Counted from the stretch's first letter, positions 39,021-53,886 are shown. The stretch is 64,000 bases of DNA from Amoebidium appalachense (GCA_963693365.1 CAVNZM010000010.1:7440001-7504000), one strand, 5' to 3'. Notes: generated by a model from the sequence alone, not told the origin. Made by a program: numbers and translations.

Positions 39021-41356
39021 TCGAGGACAATGTCGGACACTGGCCTCCTCGTCTGCTTCCACGCGCTGCTGCTGTTGGGGGGCAGGTGGTGGGGGCACAC
39101 GTGGTCACCGGTGGGCATGGCATCGTCGTCTAGCCGTGGCTGACGTGCAGGTGGGTCCTCCCCCTCCTCCTCTTCCTCCCCTTCCCCCCCTCCCCCTCCC
39201 CCTCTTCCTCCTCCTCTGCTGCTGCTGCTGCTGCTGCTGCCCCCCTTGCGTGTGTAGCAGGCCAGCCGGTCACACCCCTCCACTGTGCACATGTACACGG
39301 GTTCGGCCGGCCGCTTGCTGCGTATGTAGCAGGGGTGGTCAATGGGCATGTAGCCACCACAGCCTGGGCAGTCCACGTCGCTGCATGCGTGCTGCTTCCA
39401 TGTGTCGTCCTTTGGCTTCTTGCCCCGGCCCTCCTCCTCCTCCTCCCCCTCCCCCTCCCCCTCGTCATCTCCCTCGAAGAGACCCTCCCCCCCAAAGAGG
39501 TCCTCCCCCTCCTCCTCCTCCTCCTCCTCCTCCTCTGTGTCCATGGGCATGGCATGGCCGTGCTGCCCATCAGCCCCCTCCTGCTCCTGCTGCAGCTGCG
39601 CGCGCAGTTGGCGCACGCGCGCGTAGCGGTACTTGAGGTGGTACCTGCCGGCCGGGTTGCCCGTGAGCACTGTGCCCGTGGCGCTGCACTTGCTCATGAT
39701 GCCGTGCACGCACGTGTCCCCCCTGCACCAGAACACACGGTCGCACGTCTGACCCTTGTGGTTGTCCATGCAGGTCTTGGAGGGGAAGATGCCGTTGCAG
39801 CCCGCGCATGTGTACGGCCAGCCCTCCTCCCCCAGCTCGGCCAGCTGCCGGCGCCGCTCCATGGTCCACTGGCATGCCCCGGCAAAGTCGGTGAGTGACC
39901 CCTTGTTGCCGCAGTTGTCGCACTGGTTGATGCATATGTGCGCGCCGTACTTGTCCCGCCTGACGGTCCTGTTGCAGTAGAAGCATGTGGTGTACTGACG
40001 GTGGAGGCTGCCTTCGTACTTGGCCAGGTTCAGCCGTTCGTAGACATGGCTCACGTGCCTGACAATGGGCACGTAGTGGCGCAGCTTGTGGAAGTAGGCC
40101 ATGTAGATGGTGCACAGCTGGGCAGGGGGTATGCCAGTGCTCATCTCACCGAACCTTGCCAGCAGGAGGCCCTTGCTGTCCCCGCCCAGCAGCACGAGGC
40201 GCAGCCGGCCACTGTGGCCCTGGTCATGCAGCGCCTGGTTGAGCTTGGACACGGCCACCTGCAGCTGATGGGGGGTCAAGCCGAACTGGCCAGGCAAGGG
40301 CAGCTCGTACTTGTTCTGCAGCACATGGGCTGCTCGGGCCAGCCGGCGCAAATAAAGATCGGGGTGCTTGACTGTGTGGCGTGTTTTGGGCGGCAGCACG
40401 AGGCTGCACACCCTGCATGTTGCCCCGGTGCGCGTGTTGGTGTGGGTGCCGGTGCCGAGCACTTCCTCGGCCGTCAGCAGCTTGCATAGGATGTGGTTGT
40501 CCGCACGCCTGCGTAGATCTGATCGTTGCATGTCTGTGGGCAGTTTGTAGCTCTCGTTGGCGTTGGCCGGCTGCTTTACCCAGTGCGCCGCACCGTACAC
40601 CAATGACACCAGCCCGCACCATGTGCCGGCCACCTGCCTCAGCACGGGTTCATCCCCCCTGTGCTCCCCCACGTCCACCCCGGAGGGCGGCACGTTCACA
40701 GCCATGCCAACCATGGTGCCCACGTCGGGCACGTCGGCCTTGTGCTCCATGCGCGCCACGCCCCTGAAGGCAGCGCTGTCTGCACCCCGCTCCAGACTTG
40801 CACCCCCGCACCCCCCGCTGGGCTGCAGGTCCGATCGGCGCACGATGGTGAGGTGCACCTGGGATGTGTTGTCGATGTAGGTTTCCGCTGCGCTCTGGGT
40901 GCGCTCACGTATGCTCTCCATGAACTTGAGCACAATGGCGGCCACGTCACCGTCATATTCGGTCAGCCCGCCCGCTGTGAACACACGGGTGCCTGCCTGC
41001 ACGTCCTCACCCTCTGATCCCTCCTGCATGGCCACCCCCTGCCTCTCCACGCGCATGCTCAGGATGCGCATGAGCAGGCGGTCGCCAGGCACTACCCCGG
41101 CCCGGCTTATGGCGTCCGTGATGATGGCCGTGAAGAAGTCGGGGAACTCGGTCACGTCCAGGCGTCGGTTGACGCGGTAGTCGTACACCATGGAGCGCAC
41201 GCCCAGCCCTCTTGCTTGGTCGTTCTCAGTGTGTGACTCCAATCGCCACATGGGTGGGCGGCCGGCCGGTGGGGGGTCCAGCCTGTCCATGATGTCCAGA
41301 AACTCGTCAATGTTAGCGTCCCAGTAGGGATCCGCGGCATAGTCCTGAGATGCCAT
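39008..41356 (-). CDS. Protein-primed DNA polymerase B, N-terminal region
   Basis: 782 residues from ATG 41356 (MASQDYAADPYWDANIDEFL) to a stop at 39008. It contains Cys/His clusters that look like zinc fingers (for example CFYCNRT, CDNCGNKG, CAGCNGIF, CPGCGGY), long Glu-rich and Gly/Ser-rich linkers, and ends where exonuclease motif I should begin. The frame then breaks: the first conserved Asp-Phe of that motif is in this frame and the following Glu-Thr is in the next one (see 35974-39020). The promoter has paired CCAAT boxes and TATAAAAAG 63 bp upstream of the ATG. Together they make a polymerase of about 1,800 residues. Confidence 0.85.
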   Translation of the reverse strand: MASQDYAADPYWDANIDEFLDIMDRLDPPPAGRPPMWRLESHTENDQARGLGVRSMVYDYRVNRRLDVTEFPDFFTAIITDAISRAGVVPGDRLLMRILSMRVERQGVAMQEGSEGEDVQAGTRVFTAGGLTEYDGDVAAIVLKFMESIRERTQSAAETYIDNTSQVHLTIVRRSDLQPSGGCGGASLERGADSAAFRGVARMEHKADVPDVGTMVGMAVNVPPSGVDVGEHRGDEPVLRQVAGTWCGLVSLVYGAAHWVKQPANANESYKLPTDMQRSDLRRRADNHILCKLLTAEEVLGTGTHTNTRTGATCRVCSLVLPPKTRHTVKHPDLYLRRLARAAHVLQNKYELPLPGQFGLTPHQLQVAVSKLNQALHDQGHSGRLRLVLLGGDSKGLLLARFGEMSTGIPPAQLCTIYMAYFHKLRHYVPIVRHVSHVYERLNLAKYEGSLHRQYTTCFYCNRTVRRDKYGAHICINQCDNCGNKGSLTDFAGACQWTMERRRQLAELGEEGWPYTCAGCNGIFPSKTCMDNHKGQTCDRVFWCRGDTCVHGIMSKCSATGTVLTGNPAGRYHLKYRYARVRQLRAQLQQEQEGADGQHGHAMPMDTEEEEEEEEEGEDLFGGEGLFEGDDEGEGEGEEEEEGRGKKPKDDTWKQHACSDVDCPGCGGYMPIDHPCYIRSKRPAEPVYMCTVEGCDRLACYTRKGGSSSSSSSRGGGRGGGGGGEGEEEEEGEDPPARQPRLDDDAMPTGDHVCPHHLPPNSSSAWKQTRRPVSDIVLDFKV

Positions 41357-41733
41357 GGCTTAAAGTTTTTGTTTGCGTTTCAGTCTTTTGCACACAAAAA
41401 AAGAAGCCGTAAGCCGCCCTTTTTATAGTTTTTTTTTCCCGCCTTCCAGAACGCCCCGTGCATGCTCGTGTATGCTGGATGTGTACGGATATTGGCGACA
41501 AAAGAAAAAAAAAGCCGCGGTGCGTTATTGACCAATAGGAACTCGGTTGCGCTTTTTTAGGTCCGCCAATGAGACGCCTGCTCGAAACATTCTTTTGATC
41601 TGGGACTGTGCATATGCAGCCGCGGCGTTTTCCACGGCCGCGACGGCTTTCTCCCGGCCGCGGTGCCACGTGCGCCAGGCACGCGTGTGTGTTTGTTTTA
41701 TTATTTATTTATTTATTTACTTACTTAAAGCCG
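41357..41733 (-). promoter_or_regulatory. Right subterminal promoter of the DNA polymerase gene
   Basis: CCAAT boxes at 41532-41536 and 41566-41570, GCTCGAAA near 41580-41587, and TATAAAAAG (minus strand) at 41419-41427. The CCAAT block is a mirror of 2964-3020 at the other end. GCGCCAGGCACG near 41672-41683 mirrors the left subterminal sequence near 2728-2745. A TTTA-type repeat (41698-41727) lies next to the terminal repeat. Confidence 0.7.
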
Positions 41734-41962
41734 ACACGTGCAGGTACACCCACACGTGCACAGTGGGCCGGTCCGGCCCGCACCGCCAGCTAACAGCTCC
41801 AGTGCACATATGTGCCCCTGGCCCGGCCCAGCCGGCCCTGTACCGGCAGCATGGCCCGTAAGCCACCGGGCAGCCAATCAAAATCCGTAGAAGGACAAAT
41901 ACACGAGCCGCGACCCCTCTGTCCCGGGAGACAAAGCACGGAAATGAGACCCTTATTGTAGT
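41734..41962 (-). repeat. Right terminal inverted repeat of the viral element
   Basis: 229 bp, reverse complement of 2380-2609 with one single-base gap. It ends CCCTTATTGTAGT, followed by the CCTCT duplication. Confidence 0.95.
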
Positions 41963-42005
41963 CCTCTGTGCACTCTGCTCCCTTAGACCCGTACAAAAAA
42001 CAACA
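41963..42005 (+). repeat. Copia 3' LTR, right part, starting with the target duplication
   Basis: It begins with the second CCTCT (41963-41967), then the LTR end GTGCACTCTGCTCCCTTAG and ...CAACA. It matches 46005-46036 in the solo LTR, where the same bases follow the left part without a break. Confidence 0.9.
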
Positions 42006-42837
42006 GTGGCGCATAGCTCCGTTTTTCCAGACTCAAACTCCGGCCTGCCCAAAAACAATATGCTTAAAAACACCAACTAGTACTATTCTACGCAGTCTTG
42101 GGCCACGGCCCACTGCTGTGTATGCAAGTTGTAGATGGAGCCGCAGCAATCTCACCAAACAAAAGACAAAAGCAAATGCGTGCAAGCGAGTTTATAGTCG
42201 CCTGTTTCTTTACACCAAAACTTGCCAACGGTTGTCTTTGACGACCAGCTGCTGTCTAGGAATCTTTGCTACTAAATGCGCGCGAGTGGTTGCACTTGAC
42301 CGATACTTGGAAGTCTTTTTCTTGTTTGTTGTGACCGTTAGGCCGCACATGGCATCACATTGATTCGGGCCGGGTCAAATTGGCGTAGTTGGGAAGAATT
42401 CCGGACGAAATTGGGAATATATTTAGACCTCATTACAGTCTACCAATCAGAATAGCTTACTTAATTCGTGATCGGGGATCATCGGGAGCCGGATTCGCAC
42501 TTTTTTTTGCTGTGTATCTAAATACTTCGCTTGATTCATCAAGCTCTATTTAGAGATGTATTTAGGCCAACTGATTGGTTGGAATAGGGTTCCAACAATC
42601 AGTGGCCACTAGGGAGCCGACTACTATGGTATATAGGCGGCGACTCGTTCTACTCGTCTTAGCTTTGTTTCCCCATCGGCCCCTACTTAGCCCCACCCAC
42701 CCGCCCGCGCTGTGTTGCATTTCCCCGTCTTTAGCTAGTCTCTTGCTGATTGGCTACGGCACACACACACACACAGGCACACACCCACACATGCACACAT
42801 ACATGTACACACACACACACACACACACACACACCGT

Positions 42838-42910
<73 letters not shown>

Positions 42911-42921
42911 ACACAAACACA
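42006..42921. other. Host flank between the LTR end and element B
   Basis: No gene is seen. AT-rich with poly-T near 42500 and compound (CA)n runs at about 42763-42912. The 5-bp duplication of the copia element cannot be checked because its 5' LTR is outside the window. Confidence 0.5.
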
Positions 42922-42934
42922 CATCAGCAATCTT

Positions 42935-43850
42935 GTTGCGGCATCCAAAAGCTGTCGTAAACTACCCGACGACATCGGAAACCCCTCAACACCTCCAAAA
43001 CTAACCCCAAATACATATCATTGCTCCCCGACGTCCAATGGATGTGTCGTAATCTGCTCGATCCGATACCCGATGCACCAATGGATGTACATAGAACCCC
43101 GCGAGTGCATATCCAATGGGTGTGCAATGTAGCCATCTAACCGACGTGCAATAGATCCAACATACGACGTCCAGTCGGTGGGTATATGACGGCGGCCAGG
43201 GGGCATTCAGACAGTCGTAACACCGTCTACGGGAGGATCAGAACGCCACCCTGTGGACGATCTTATGCATGTCTATGGTTTGATGTAAAGCCATATAACG
43301 GAGCACTGTAAACGCATCGAATGTATGGTATTAATACCCTCTTGATCAAATATGTATGACTATCACATGTATGTCTATCGTTTGTTGTAAAGCAATGCAA
43401 TGGAGCACTGCAAAACCATTCAGTTGATTATAAAAATAGATCGAAATCCAATCGTTCAGACGCCCTTTCCGACATCCGAATCACAACCAGTGGATATACC
43501 ATGGGTGGGTTTGTGCTAACCCATGACATATCATAAGATGTGATTTGCATCCTACTACAGATTACATTACGATGTTGTAAACAGATGTATAGGAGGACAT
43601 TACGACATATAATGTAGATGACGCATATTAATACATTTGACGTCGTAACGTACACTTGCATATGTTGTAAGGGTGTGCTATGCACATGCACAATGTGCTT
43701 TTTGGTGCGTCATAAACCCATCCTTACATGCATAATGGCATGTTCAATGTATGATAATGATATCATACATCATACGTCATAAAATCACTGTAAGGACACA
43801 TACAGTATGACATCAGACGGCAAGAAGAGCGCATAAAGATGTTTCTTTGC
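42935..43850. repeat. Element B left subterminal region
   Basis: Non-coding, with GACGTC, CCAATGGATGT and ATGCACAT-type quasi-palindromes. There is no sequence match to the corresponding part of element A although the position is equivalent. Confidence 0.55.
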
Positions 43851-44037
43851 GTCTCGCTCCACAGGAGCAGAGACGGATACCATATGTACTTTTTTGTCTC
43901 GCTCCACTGGAGCAGAGACCACGCCTGACAGTTTGTTTTTTCTCACAACTTGTTACAAATTTTTAAGTCTCGTTCCACAGGAGCGAGACTGCAATACAAC
44001 AAATTTCTATGTCTCGACTCCGGAGTCTGCTCCAGAC
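43851..44037. repeat. Element B hairpin array
   Basis: Four copies of a GTCTCG...GAGAC inverted repeat: GTCTCGCTCC/GGAGCAGAGAC at 43851-43874 and 43896-43919, GTCTCGTTCC/GGAGCGAGAC at 43967-43989, and a variant around ACTCCGGAGT at 44011-44037. Loops are ACA, ACT and ACA. Confidence 0.75.
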
Positions 44038-44197
44038 TGCACTAGACACCAAAACATATCAAAAAAAGAAGAAAAAAAAGAGGGTGGGGGGGGGGGGGGG
44101 GGGGGGGGCTTCTATCATCCCACTAGTCCTCATCCTCATTCTCCCCACCCTCATCTCCTTCCTCCCCCCAGCCGGGAGGGGGGGGGGGGGGGGGGGG

Positions 44198-47365
<3,168 letters not shown>

Positions 47366-48495
47366 GGGTAGTTATTGAAAAAACCAATAATGTCTAGGTA
47401 ACATACTATGTACATATACTATGCTACAAAGGGGGTTCTATACGAGCTACAACGTTGTGTTTTTTTCGTGTGACCCTCGTACTCCAGGGGCACATTCACC
47501 ATCCCCCCCATAAACTTTGTGGTAAAGTTCTCGTGCTAGAAGCTGTTCTGTGGGTAGTTATTGAAAAAACGAATAATGTCTAGGTAACACATGTACTTAT
47601 ACTATGCTACAAGGGGGGTTCTATTCGAGCTACAATGTTGTGTTTTTTTCGTGTGACCCTCGTACTCCAGGGGCACATTCACCATCCACCCCATAAACTT
47701 TGTGGTAAATCTCTCGTGCTAGAGGCTGTTCTGGTAGTAGTTATTGAAAAACCAATAATGTCTAGGTAACATATGTACATATACTATGCTACAAGGGGGG
47801 TTCTATACGAGCTACAACGTTGTGTTTTTTTCGTGTGACCCTCGTACTCCAGGGGCACATTCACCATCCCCCCCATAAACGTTGTGGTAAAGCTCTCGTG
47901 CTAGAAGCTGTTCTGTGGGTAGTTATTGAAACAACCAATAATGTCTAGGTAACACATGTACATATGCTATGCTACAAGGGGGGTTCTATACGAGCTACAA
48001 CGTTGTGTTTTTTTCGTGTGACCCTCGTACTGCAGGGGCACATTCACCATCCCCGGCATAAACGTTTTGGTAAATAAAACGCAGTAGGCCGTCGAATGTG
48101 GCGGGGCCTCCGGCAGTGTCCACGCAATAAAAAGTGTGTAAACCCCTAACACAATGTACATAATACTATGCTACACGGGGGGTTCTATTCGAGCTACAAG
48201 GTTGTGTTTTTTTCGTGTGACCCTCGTACTCCAGGGGCACATTTACCATCCCCCCCATAAACTTTGTGGTAAAATTCTCGTGCTAGAGGCTGTTCTGTGG
48301 GTAGTTATTGAAAAACCAATAATGTCTAGGTAACATATGTAGTATACTATGCTACAAGGTGGGTTCTATACGAGCTACAACGTTGTGTTTTTTTCGTGTG
48401 ACCCTCGTACTCCAGGGGCACATTCACCATCCCCCCTTATAATTTGTGGTGAATTTCTCGTGGTAGAAGCTACTCTGTGGGTAGTTATTGAAAAA
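47366..48495. repeat. Tandem array of about 185-bp units in element B
   Basis: About six units homologous to 26586-28490. One unit carries an unrelated 90-bp insert at about 48074-48160. Confidence 0.9.
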
Positions 48496-48582
48496 ACCCG
48501 ATGCTTATAAGTAACGCATGCACAAATTGTCATCATAGCATTATACTACCACAGTAGTTGGTCGACAATCGAGTGATACAGC

Positions 48583-48652
48583 ATGGTGACAGGATACGAA
48601 TTCACCGAGGACTCACTCAACGAGATGAACGAGCGTTACAGAACGTACGTGT

Positions 48653-48683
<31 letters not shown>

Positions 48684-49259
48684 AAAGCCCCCCTGTCTTC
48701 CCTCCTTCCCACTACGACCCCCCCCCCCCCCCCCCTCCCTGCACGTGTCTAGGTGTATAGATCCTACAGGTAATGATGGCAGAACTTTCGCCATTTGGTA
48801 ATGGACTCCGTGCCGCTCTAGTGCATTATATTGTAAAGTAATATCACCAACAAAAAACGCAGGTTCGGCAAAGCTGCGTACGAGTGCTTCAAGGACTCCA
48901 CCAAAAACGAACTCAAAACATCGAAATTCCATGCTGGTGTGCATTATTCTGTCGACTATCGCCTCTTTGGCCCGGTGGAGTCAGCTGAGAGCTGGGAGCG
49001 TGCACACAAATACTACTGCAAGATGCCGTATCGTATGACCGACAGGAACTCTGCATTGAATATTTTGCAGTTGAGTACTAGTACTCCAAAATATGGTGAA
49101 ATCTACGATATCCGGCGAGCATGTTTGTATGTCGTAGTCCACATGTCGACGATATTATGTATCGTCTTACGACCGTTTGTACCGTACGATATATCGTTTT
49201 ACGACAGTAATATGGATGGTATTGTTACAGTCTTGGGGATGGCCCATGGATATACATAA
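48583..49259 (+). CDS. Possible two-exon gene in element B, unknown product
   Basis: Exon 1 (48583-48644) opens MVTGYEFTEDSLNEMNERYR and ends at GTACGT. Exon 2 (48863-49259) follows CAAAAAACGCAG. The phases agree (2+1), giving 152 residues with the intron holding two poly-C runs. The first half of exon 2 reads as ordinary protein (AAYECFKDSTKNELK, VDYRLFGPVESAESWERAHK, YYCKMPYRMTDRN); the end is AT-rich and less certain. No family recognised. It is the only candidate gene outside the retrotransposon parts of element B and has no counterpart in A. Confidence 0.35.
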
Positions 49260-49351
49260 GGCGTGTTATGGATTATGTTTGGACATCTTTATTACACCTA
49301 CTAGACATGTGAACCACCGAAAGGTGGATACTACAAGATGGATACATTTGC

Positions 49352-49620
49352 ACGGTTAATAACGTGCAGGGGATTGATGGGGCCCCAACCAAATTTTGCA
49401 TTAGGCAGTGTCTCTGTGTGGGTGATGTAACAAAACCGGTCGGACTGTCCCGGGAAAAGTTATTGACCGTTGTACGTCCATATTATGCAAAATGCTCTGT
49501 AATACATAGGGAAAGGGGGGGGGATTCAACGGTTAATAACGTGCAGGGGATTGTTGGGAGCACAACCAAACTTTGCATTAGGCAGTTTCTCTGTGTGGGG
49601 GGTCTAACAAAACCGGTCGG
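49352..49620. repeat. Direct duplication around GGTTAATAACGTGCAGGGGA
   Basis: A segment of about 90 bp starting GGTTAATAACGTGCAGGGGA occurs at about 49352 and 49530. It includes GCATTAGGCAGT and ACAAAACCGGTCGG. Non-coding. Confidence 0.75.
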
Positions 49621-49729
49621 AATGGGGGGATATCACCACTTTCATTCCGCGGCCACCTGATGAGCCTCATCCGCTTTCCATGAGGCGTGCAAAAACAAAT
49701 TCACATGTCAGTTGCGCCCGTTAGATAAT

Positions 49730-49935
49730 CTCCTTGTGATCATTATGATGACCGTATGGATTTTGGTATGTGATCACTATAATGATCGTATGAGGCATAG
49801 AATGAGATCATTATGATGATCGTATGGGGGTATAACTAGCGATCCTTATGGTGGTCGTATGGGGCATATAATGAGATCATTATAATGATCGTATGGGGGT
49901 ATAATTAGCGATCCTTATGGTGGTCGTATGGGGCT
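49730..49935. repeat. Short palindromic repeats with GATCATTATGATGATCGTATGG
   Basis: Five to six copies of a near-palindromic GATCATTATGATGATC-type unit followed by GTATGGGG. Non-coding and AT-rich. Confidence 0.75.
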
Positions 49936-49986
49936 TCTATGAAAAACTACTCCGGGGGTCATTCATTCCCAGGACACCCCTACCCC

Positions 49987-49989
<3 letters not shown>

Positions 49990-50041
<52 letters not shown>

Positions 50042-50090
50042 TATATATATATCATATATATATCATATATATAGTATACTGTATATATAT
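49990..50090. repeat. (AT)n microsatellite
   Basis: AT run, continuing imperfectly to about 50090. A second AT run is at 51695-51749. Both are followed by the same 33-bp sequence starting ACATAAAACTATTG. Confidence 0.95.
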
Positions 50091-50123
50091 ACATAAAACT
50101 ATTGTACTTATACATTATAAAAA

Positions 50124-51361
50124 CCCCAACTTATATATATATAGGTGGTGCAAGGCAAACCTTATGATCCTTAACATAGACAAATGTGGTGTTCTTGTAC
50201 CTGATATAGCTAACAATTTACACACATTTACATTATCATCTAAACCTGTACCTATAGTTCCAGAATACAAATATCTTGGTGTTCCGGTTGATTCTGTTGG
50301 TGTTATGTTTCCCCATATGGTCGAAAAGAGGGTAGAGTTGGCTCGTAAGCGGTTAGCTTTCTTCTCGGCTAATATTTTTAAAGACACACCCCTCCATCCT
50401 TCTATTAGACTTACATTTATTCGCACTTTTGTCTTCCCGGCATGTGAATATGGTTTACCCCTTCTCGCCGCTTGGATCAAGAAAGAGAGAACTAGAGCGC
50501 TTAAACCCTTGGCAAATTTCCTTGAAGCAGAAGTTGCCTCCTTTCTATCTAACAACTGTTGTAAACCTGGGCCTGTAACGCTCTCGATATATGGTCTGGT
50601 CCCAATAGCTGCTAGAGTATCCTATCTCGCGCTGAAATTCAATAAGCACATAAGCCGCTTAAAGAAGTATTTGCCCTCCCACCCTCTCTTCTCTATCCGA
50701 CCTGTCCCCTCCTCACCTCTCCCCTCTTTCCTCCCCTCTCTCTCCCCTTCTCCCCTGGGCACAAATACAAATAAACCCCGCAATAGTGTGTGTGTGACTT
50801 TGGACTGCCACTTACTTATTAAACATGTACACAATCACAAGATAATCACGCAATATAACAAATGGAAAAAGATACCACACGACACTAGACCCGATGAAAG
50901 CATACACCTTGAAAAACTAAGCCTTATGTCTCGTTTTATATATACTGACCGCCTCAACCATATTGCCAAATATGGCACTCGCAAGTGTATAACACCTAAA
51001 TACATTTTACCTTCCTGTAGAACTGGTCTTTCTCTAGCTGATGGTATTATTGATCAATTACCACGCTTTTACTGTACACGTGCTATACAGTGGAGATCTA
51101 ATAAGTATAAGGTGGCATCATTTGCATGCCCAAACAACACACACACACACCAGTTTAACCGGTCATGTATCGCCAAATGTAGTTTGATAGACCACATAAT
51201 ACCGCAACACACACACGTCACATTCACAACAGACACCCAGAAAGATAGCCTACCTGTAAATTACAACATCCTTGATTTTATACTAAACACGCGTAACTAC
51301 GACCTGTTTATTAGATGTATTGATTGGCTTGAGAAACACATCACTACAAAATTATAGCGCA

Positions 51362-51430
<69 letters not shown>

Positions 51431-51462
51431 CCAGCTGATACCGAGTGTCCCGAGGGGAGCCC

Positions 51463-51499
<37 letters not shown>

Positions 51500-51693
51500 G
51501 GGGAACCCCAACTAATTGATTTCTCCTTGTAGTCTTTATGGTGTCTCGTAGAGAAAGTAAACCCTGATATATAGTCACCACCCGACATCTATGTACGTGA
51601 TCATGATATACCGCTGAGGGGATATTCCGAGCAAACCCCCCCCCCCCCATACCTGAGACTGGTTCTCTTTGCCTCGAGTAAACAGCGTAAACC

Positions 51694-51694
<1 letters not shown>
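50124..51694 (+). mobile_element. Non-LTR retrotransposon fragment (5'-truncated) in element B
   Basis: It holds the C-terminal part of a reverse transcriptase, its stop at 51355-51357, a (CA)n run (51363-51430), a poly-A run (51468-51498) and about 195 bp of 3' sequence ending GTAAACCCC. The 33-bp sequence beginning ACATAAAACTATTG, next to AT runs, flanks it directly on both sides (50091-50123, 51750-51782) and is a candidate long target duplication. Confidence 0.75.
50142..51357 (+). pseudogene. Reverse transcriptase, C-terminal fragment
   Basis: The open frame begins earlier in AT repeats, but recognisable protein starts near 50142 with RWCKANLMILNIDKCGVLVP, the block that follows the catalytic YxDD region in LINE-type reverse transcriptases. 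YKYLGVPVDS and then LHPSIRLTFIRTFVFPACEYGLP of the thumb region follow. The catalytic palm is missing, so it is inactive. About 400 residues remain, in frame, ending WLEKHITTKL. Confidence 0.75.
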
Positions 51695-51727
<33 letters not shown>

Positions 51728-51782
51728 TATATGATATATATATATATACACATAAAACTATTGTACTTATACATTATAAAAA

Positions 51783-52228
51783 CAGTATTTATTATTGCAG
51801 AATTCGCCGTTTCTTATTAGTTTACAGACGTCGGAAACCTCATAAGATGCTTAGAATCGCCTTCACAGTATGCTTTGTTTTCGACGTCGACGATACCCAT
51901 CATGTTAGCCTACACAGTATACATACGTAGAACAGGCTTACGACGTCCATAGCACATCTATAGCATTGGAATAGGTGCTACATTTGTTTAATGGACGGTG
52001 TAAACGCATGCACAGCATGTCCATAGGATGACGTTGGCATATACACATGAGGGTCGAGAAATCAGTGGACCTCTTTATTACCCTGTAACATGCTTGTCGA
52101 CGTCGACGATGGGTTTTCAGCTTTTCCATCCATTAAAATGTCGAGGGTACCAAACGCAGCCACTCAGGTATCGTAAACTACTCCGAACCCGTCGTCGACG
52201 TCGTAGAGGGGTTTCCGATGGGGGGGGG
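51783..52228. repeat. Element B right subterminal region rich in GACGTC
   Basis: GACGTC and CGTCGACG motifs at about 51827, 51887, 51941, 52099 and 52196. Non-coding. It corresponds in position to the GATATC-rich right end of element A. Confidence 0.6.
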
Positions 52229-53517
52229 AAGATTGCTGATGCACGCCCACGCATTGAGGGTAGTGGAGGGGGAGGATAGGGTAGAGGGATTTTCTTCGTG
52301 CGGTGTGTTTATTTGGATTTTGTTCGTAGAGAGGCAGTGCATGCCATGGTATGTGTACGTTTCTGATGATCGTGTCCAGTGGGCACTTGGCTGAGCCGAG
52401 CCAATAAGCAAATCGAAGCAAAAATGCATTCCATATTTTGTCTTCCTCAGGGTAGGTATTATGAAAAAAATCGTCGTAATTACGATTAACGAGAGACCCC
52501 GATACGAATAAGGTCAAGGTACCGTCGTAACAGCTTTCGTATCAGGTGTGTAGCATTATAAACGCTTGAATATGTAATTTTCCCTATTTTTTCAATATTT
52601 CTGTTGAAGAACAGCACATTCCCCCCCAAGAACATATCTACAGCGCTTCTCATGTGCAATATCGAGCCCCGATAAGTTTTCAGGGCTTGTAATCTTGCGA
52701 TTCTCAATTTGTAAAAACGCGTATTTTGACTTTTGCGACTGGAGGGGCGTTTTAGGCGGGGAATGAATAGCCCTTCAAGAGGATCATAGTTTAGAATATA
52801 GAAAAGAGACACCTCTTTGTTTTAAACCCTGTTATAACCTCACAATACTACTGGATGGTGCCATACACCTAGGTGTTCCACTCGATCACTGCTTCAAGAG
52901 CCAGCCGGTGATGTGTCCCCTCTGCACTGCCACCCCGATTGCTAAAAGCTTTTGGTAAAAAATGAGGACGCTAATGGCCAATCATCACCGGAATCGGTTC
53001 TTGCCGATTTTGCTCATCAAACGAGCGTTCCATTCATTGTTGGTTGTACACCGTTTATGAACATTATACCGAAATAGTGACTGCTGCACCCATTTTTTTT
53101 GTGTTTTGCTCGGAAAATCGCATATATATTCTGTTCCGCAATTTAGTGCCCCCGACACGTACGCTTCACGTACGTGCGTCGCGGGTGCCTTTTGGGACAG
53201 TCGTTTTGGGGGTTTTTTTAATGATAAAACCATACTTTTTGATTAATTAGGTTTTTTATTCATGTATACAGCAAATTTTTCTGAGCCTTGATTTATGTTT
53301 GTGTGTTAAATATGGTTTTTTCGGGCATTGAACTACGATCCCCAGCTGGTCAAATTCCGGAATTTGGCTTGAAGGTCGTAAACCCCAAGGTCGGAGACGT
53401 CTTTGGGTAATGTCTTGAAATTACCATATGCATAATGTTCTTGCATGTTTCCGATCGATCGTTTTGTAGGTCATGGCCTTTGCGAGTGCATGCCTGTCAC
53501 CTACGGAGGTGACTCGT

Positions 53518-53614
53518 ATTTTTCCTTACACACACAGCGAACACTGGACTCTCGGGACCGTAGAGCCGCCGCGAGAGAAAGCATGCACGCGGTCGCGAGA
53601 GTGTAAGGAAAAAT
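53518..53614. repeat. Inverted repeat, MITE-like
   Basis: Perfect 14-bp arms ATTTTTCCTTACAC and GTGTAAGGAAAAAT enclose 69 bp. Just to the left, GTCACC/GGTGAC forms another hairpin (53496-53513). Confidence 0.6.
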
Positions 53615-53815
53615 GGGTGTGAGGCGAACGTGAAGTTCAAAGCAGCCCAGGCACCGTCACTACGTGCCAGAGTGCATGCCACGCATAGTTCGATTTTACG
53701 GCCTCGGAGTTCTGTCCTGAACGTAGCTTCTACGGTATGAATTTAAAGTTTGTCTTTGTGAATTTGTTTTGTTTTGTCTATTTTAATGATTTCAGCAACT
53801 TTTACCCTGCCTGTT

Positions 53816-53886
53816 AGACGGTAGTTTCCCTAAGAGGGCCTGCAAAGGCTCTCCGGGAACAAAACGTGATAAAATAAAATTAAAAA
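53816..53886 (+). repeat. Dispersed repeat 3' tail (SINE-like)
   Basis: It begins AGACGGTAGTTTC, has GGGAACAAAACG and ends in GATAAAATAAAAT. A second copy with the same layout is at 61579-61665. An A-rich end plus a conserved core suggests the 3' end of a short retroposon. Confidence 0.5.

Noticed and set aside
49939-50140. N-terminal extension of the reverse transcriptase frame (Ile-Tyr repeats)
   Set aside because: It is a translation of the AT microsatellite before the truncated retrotransposon.
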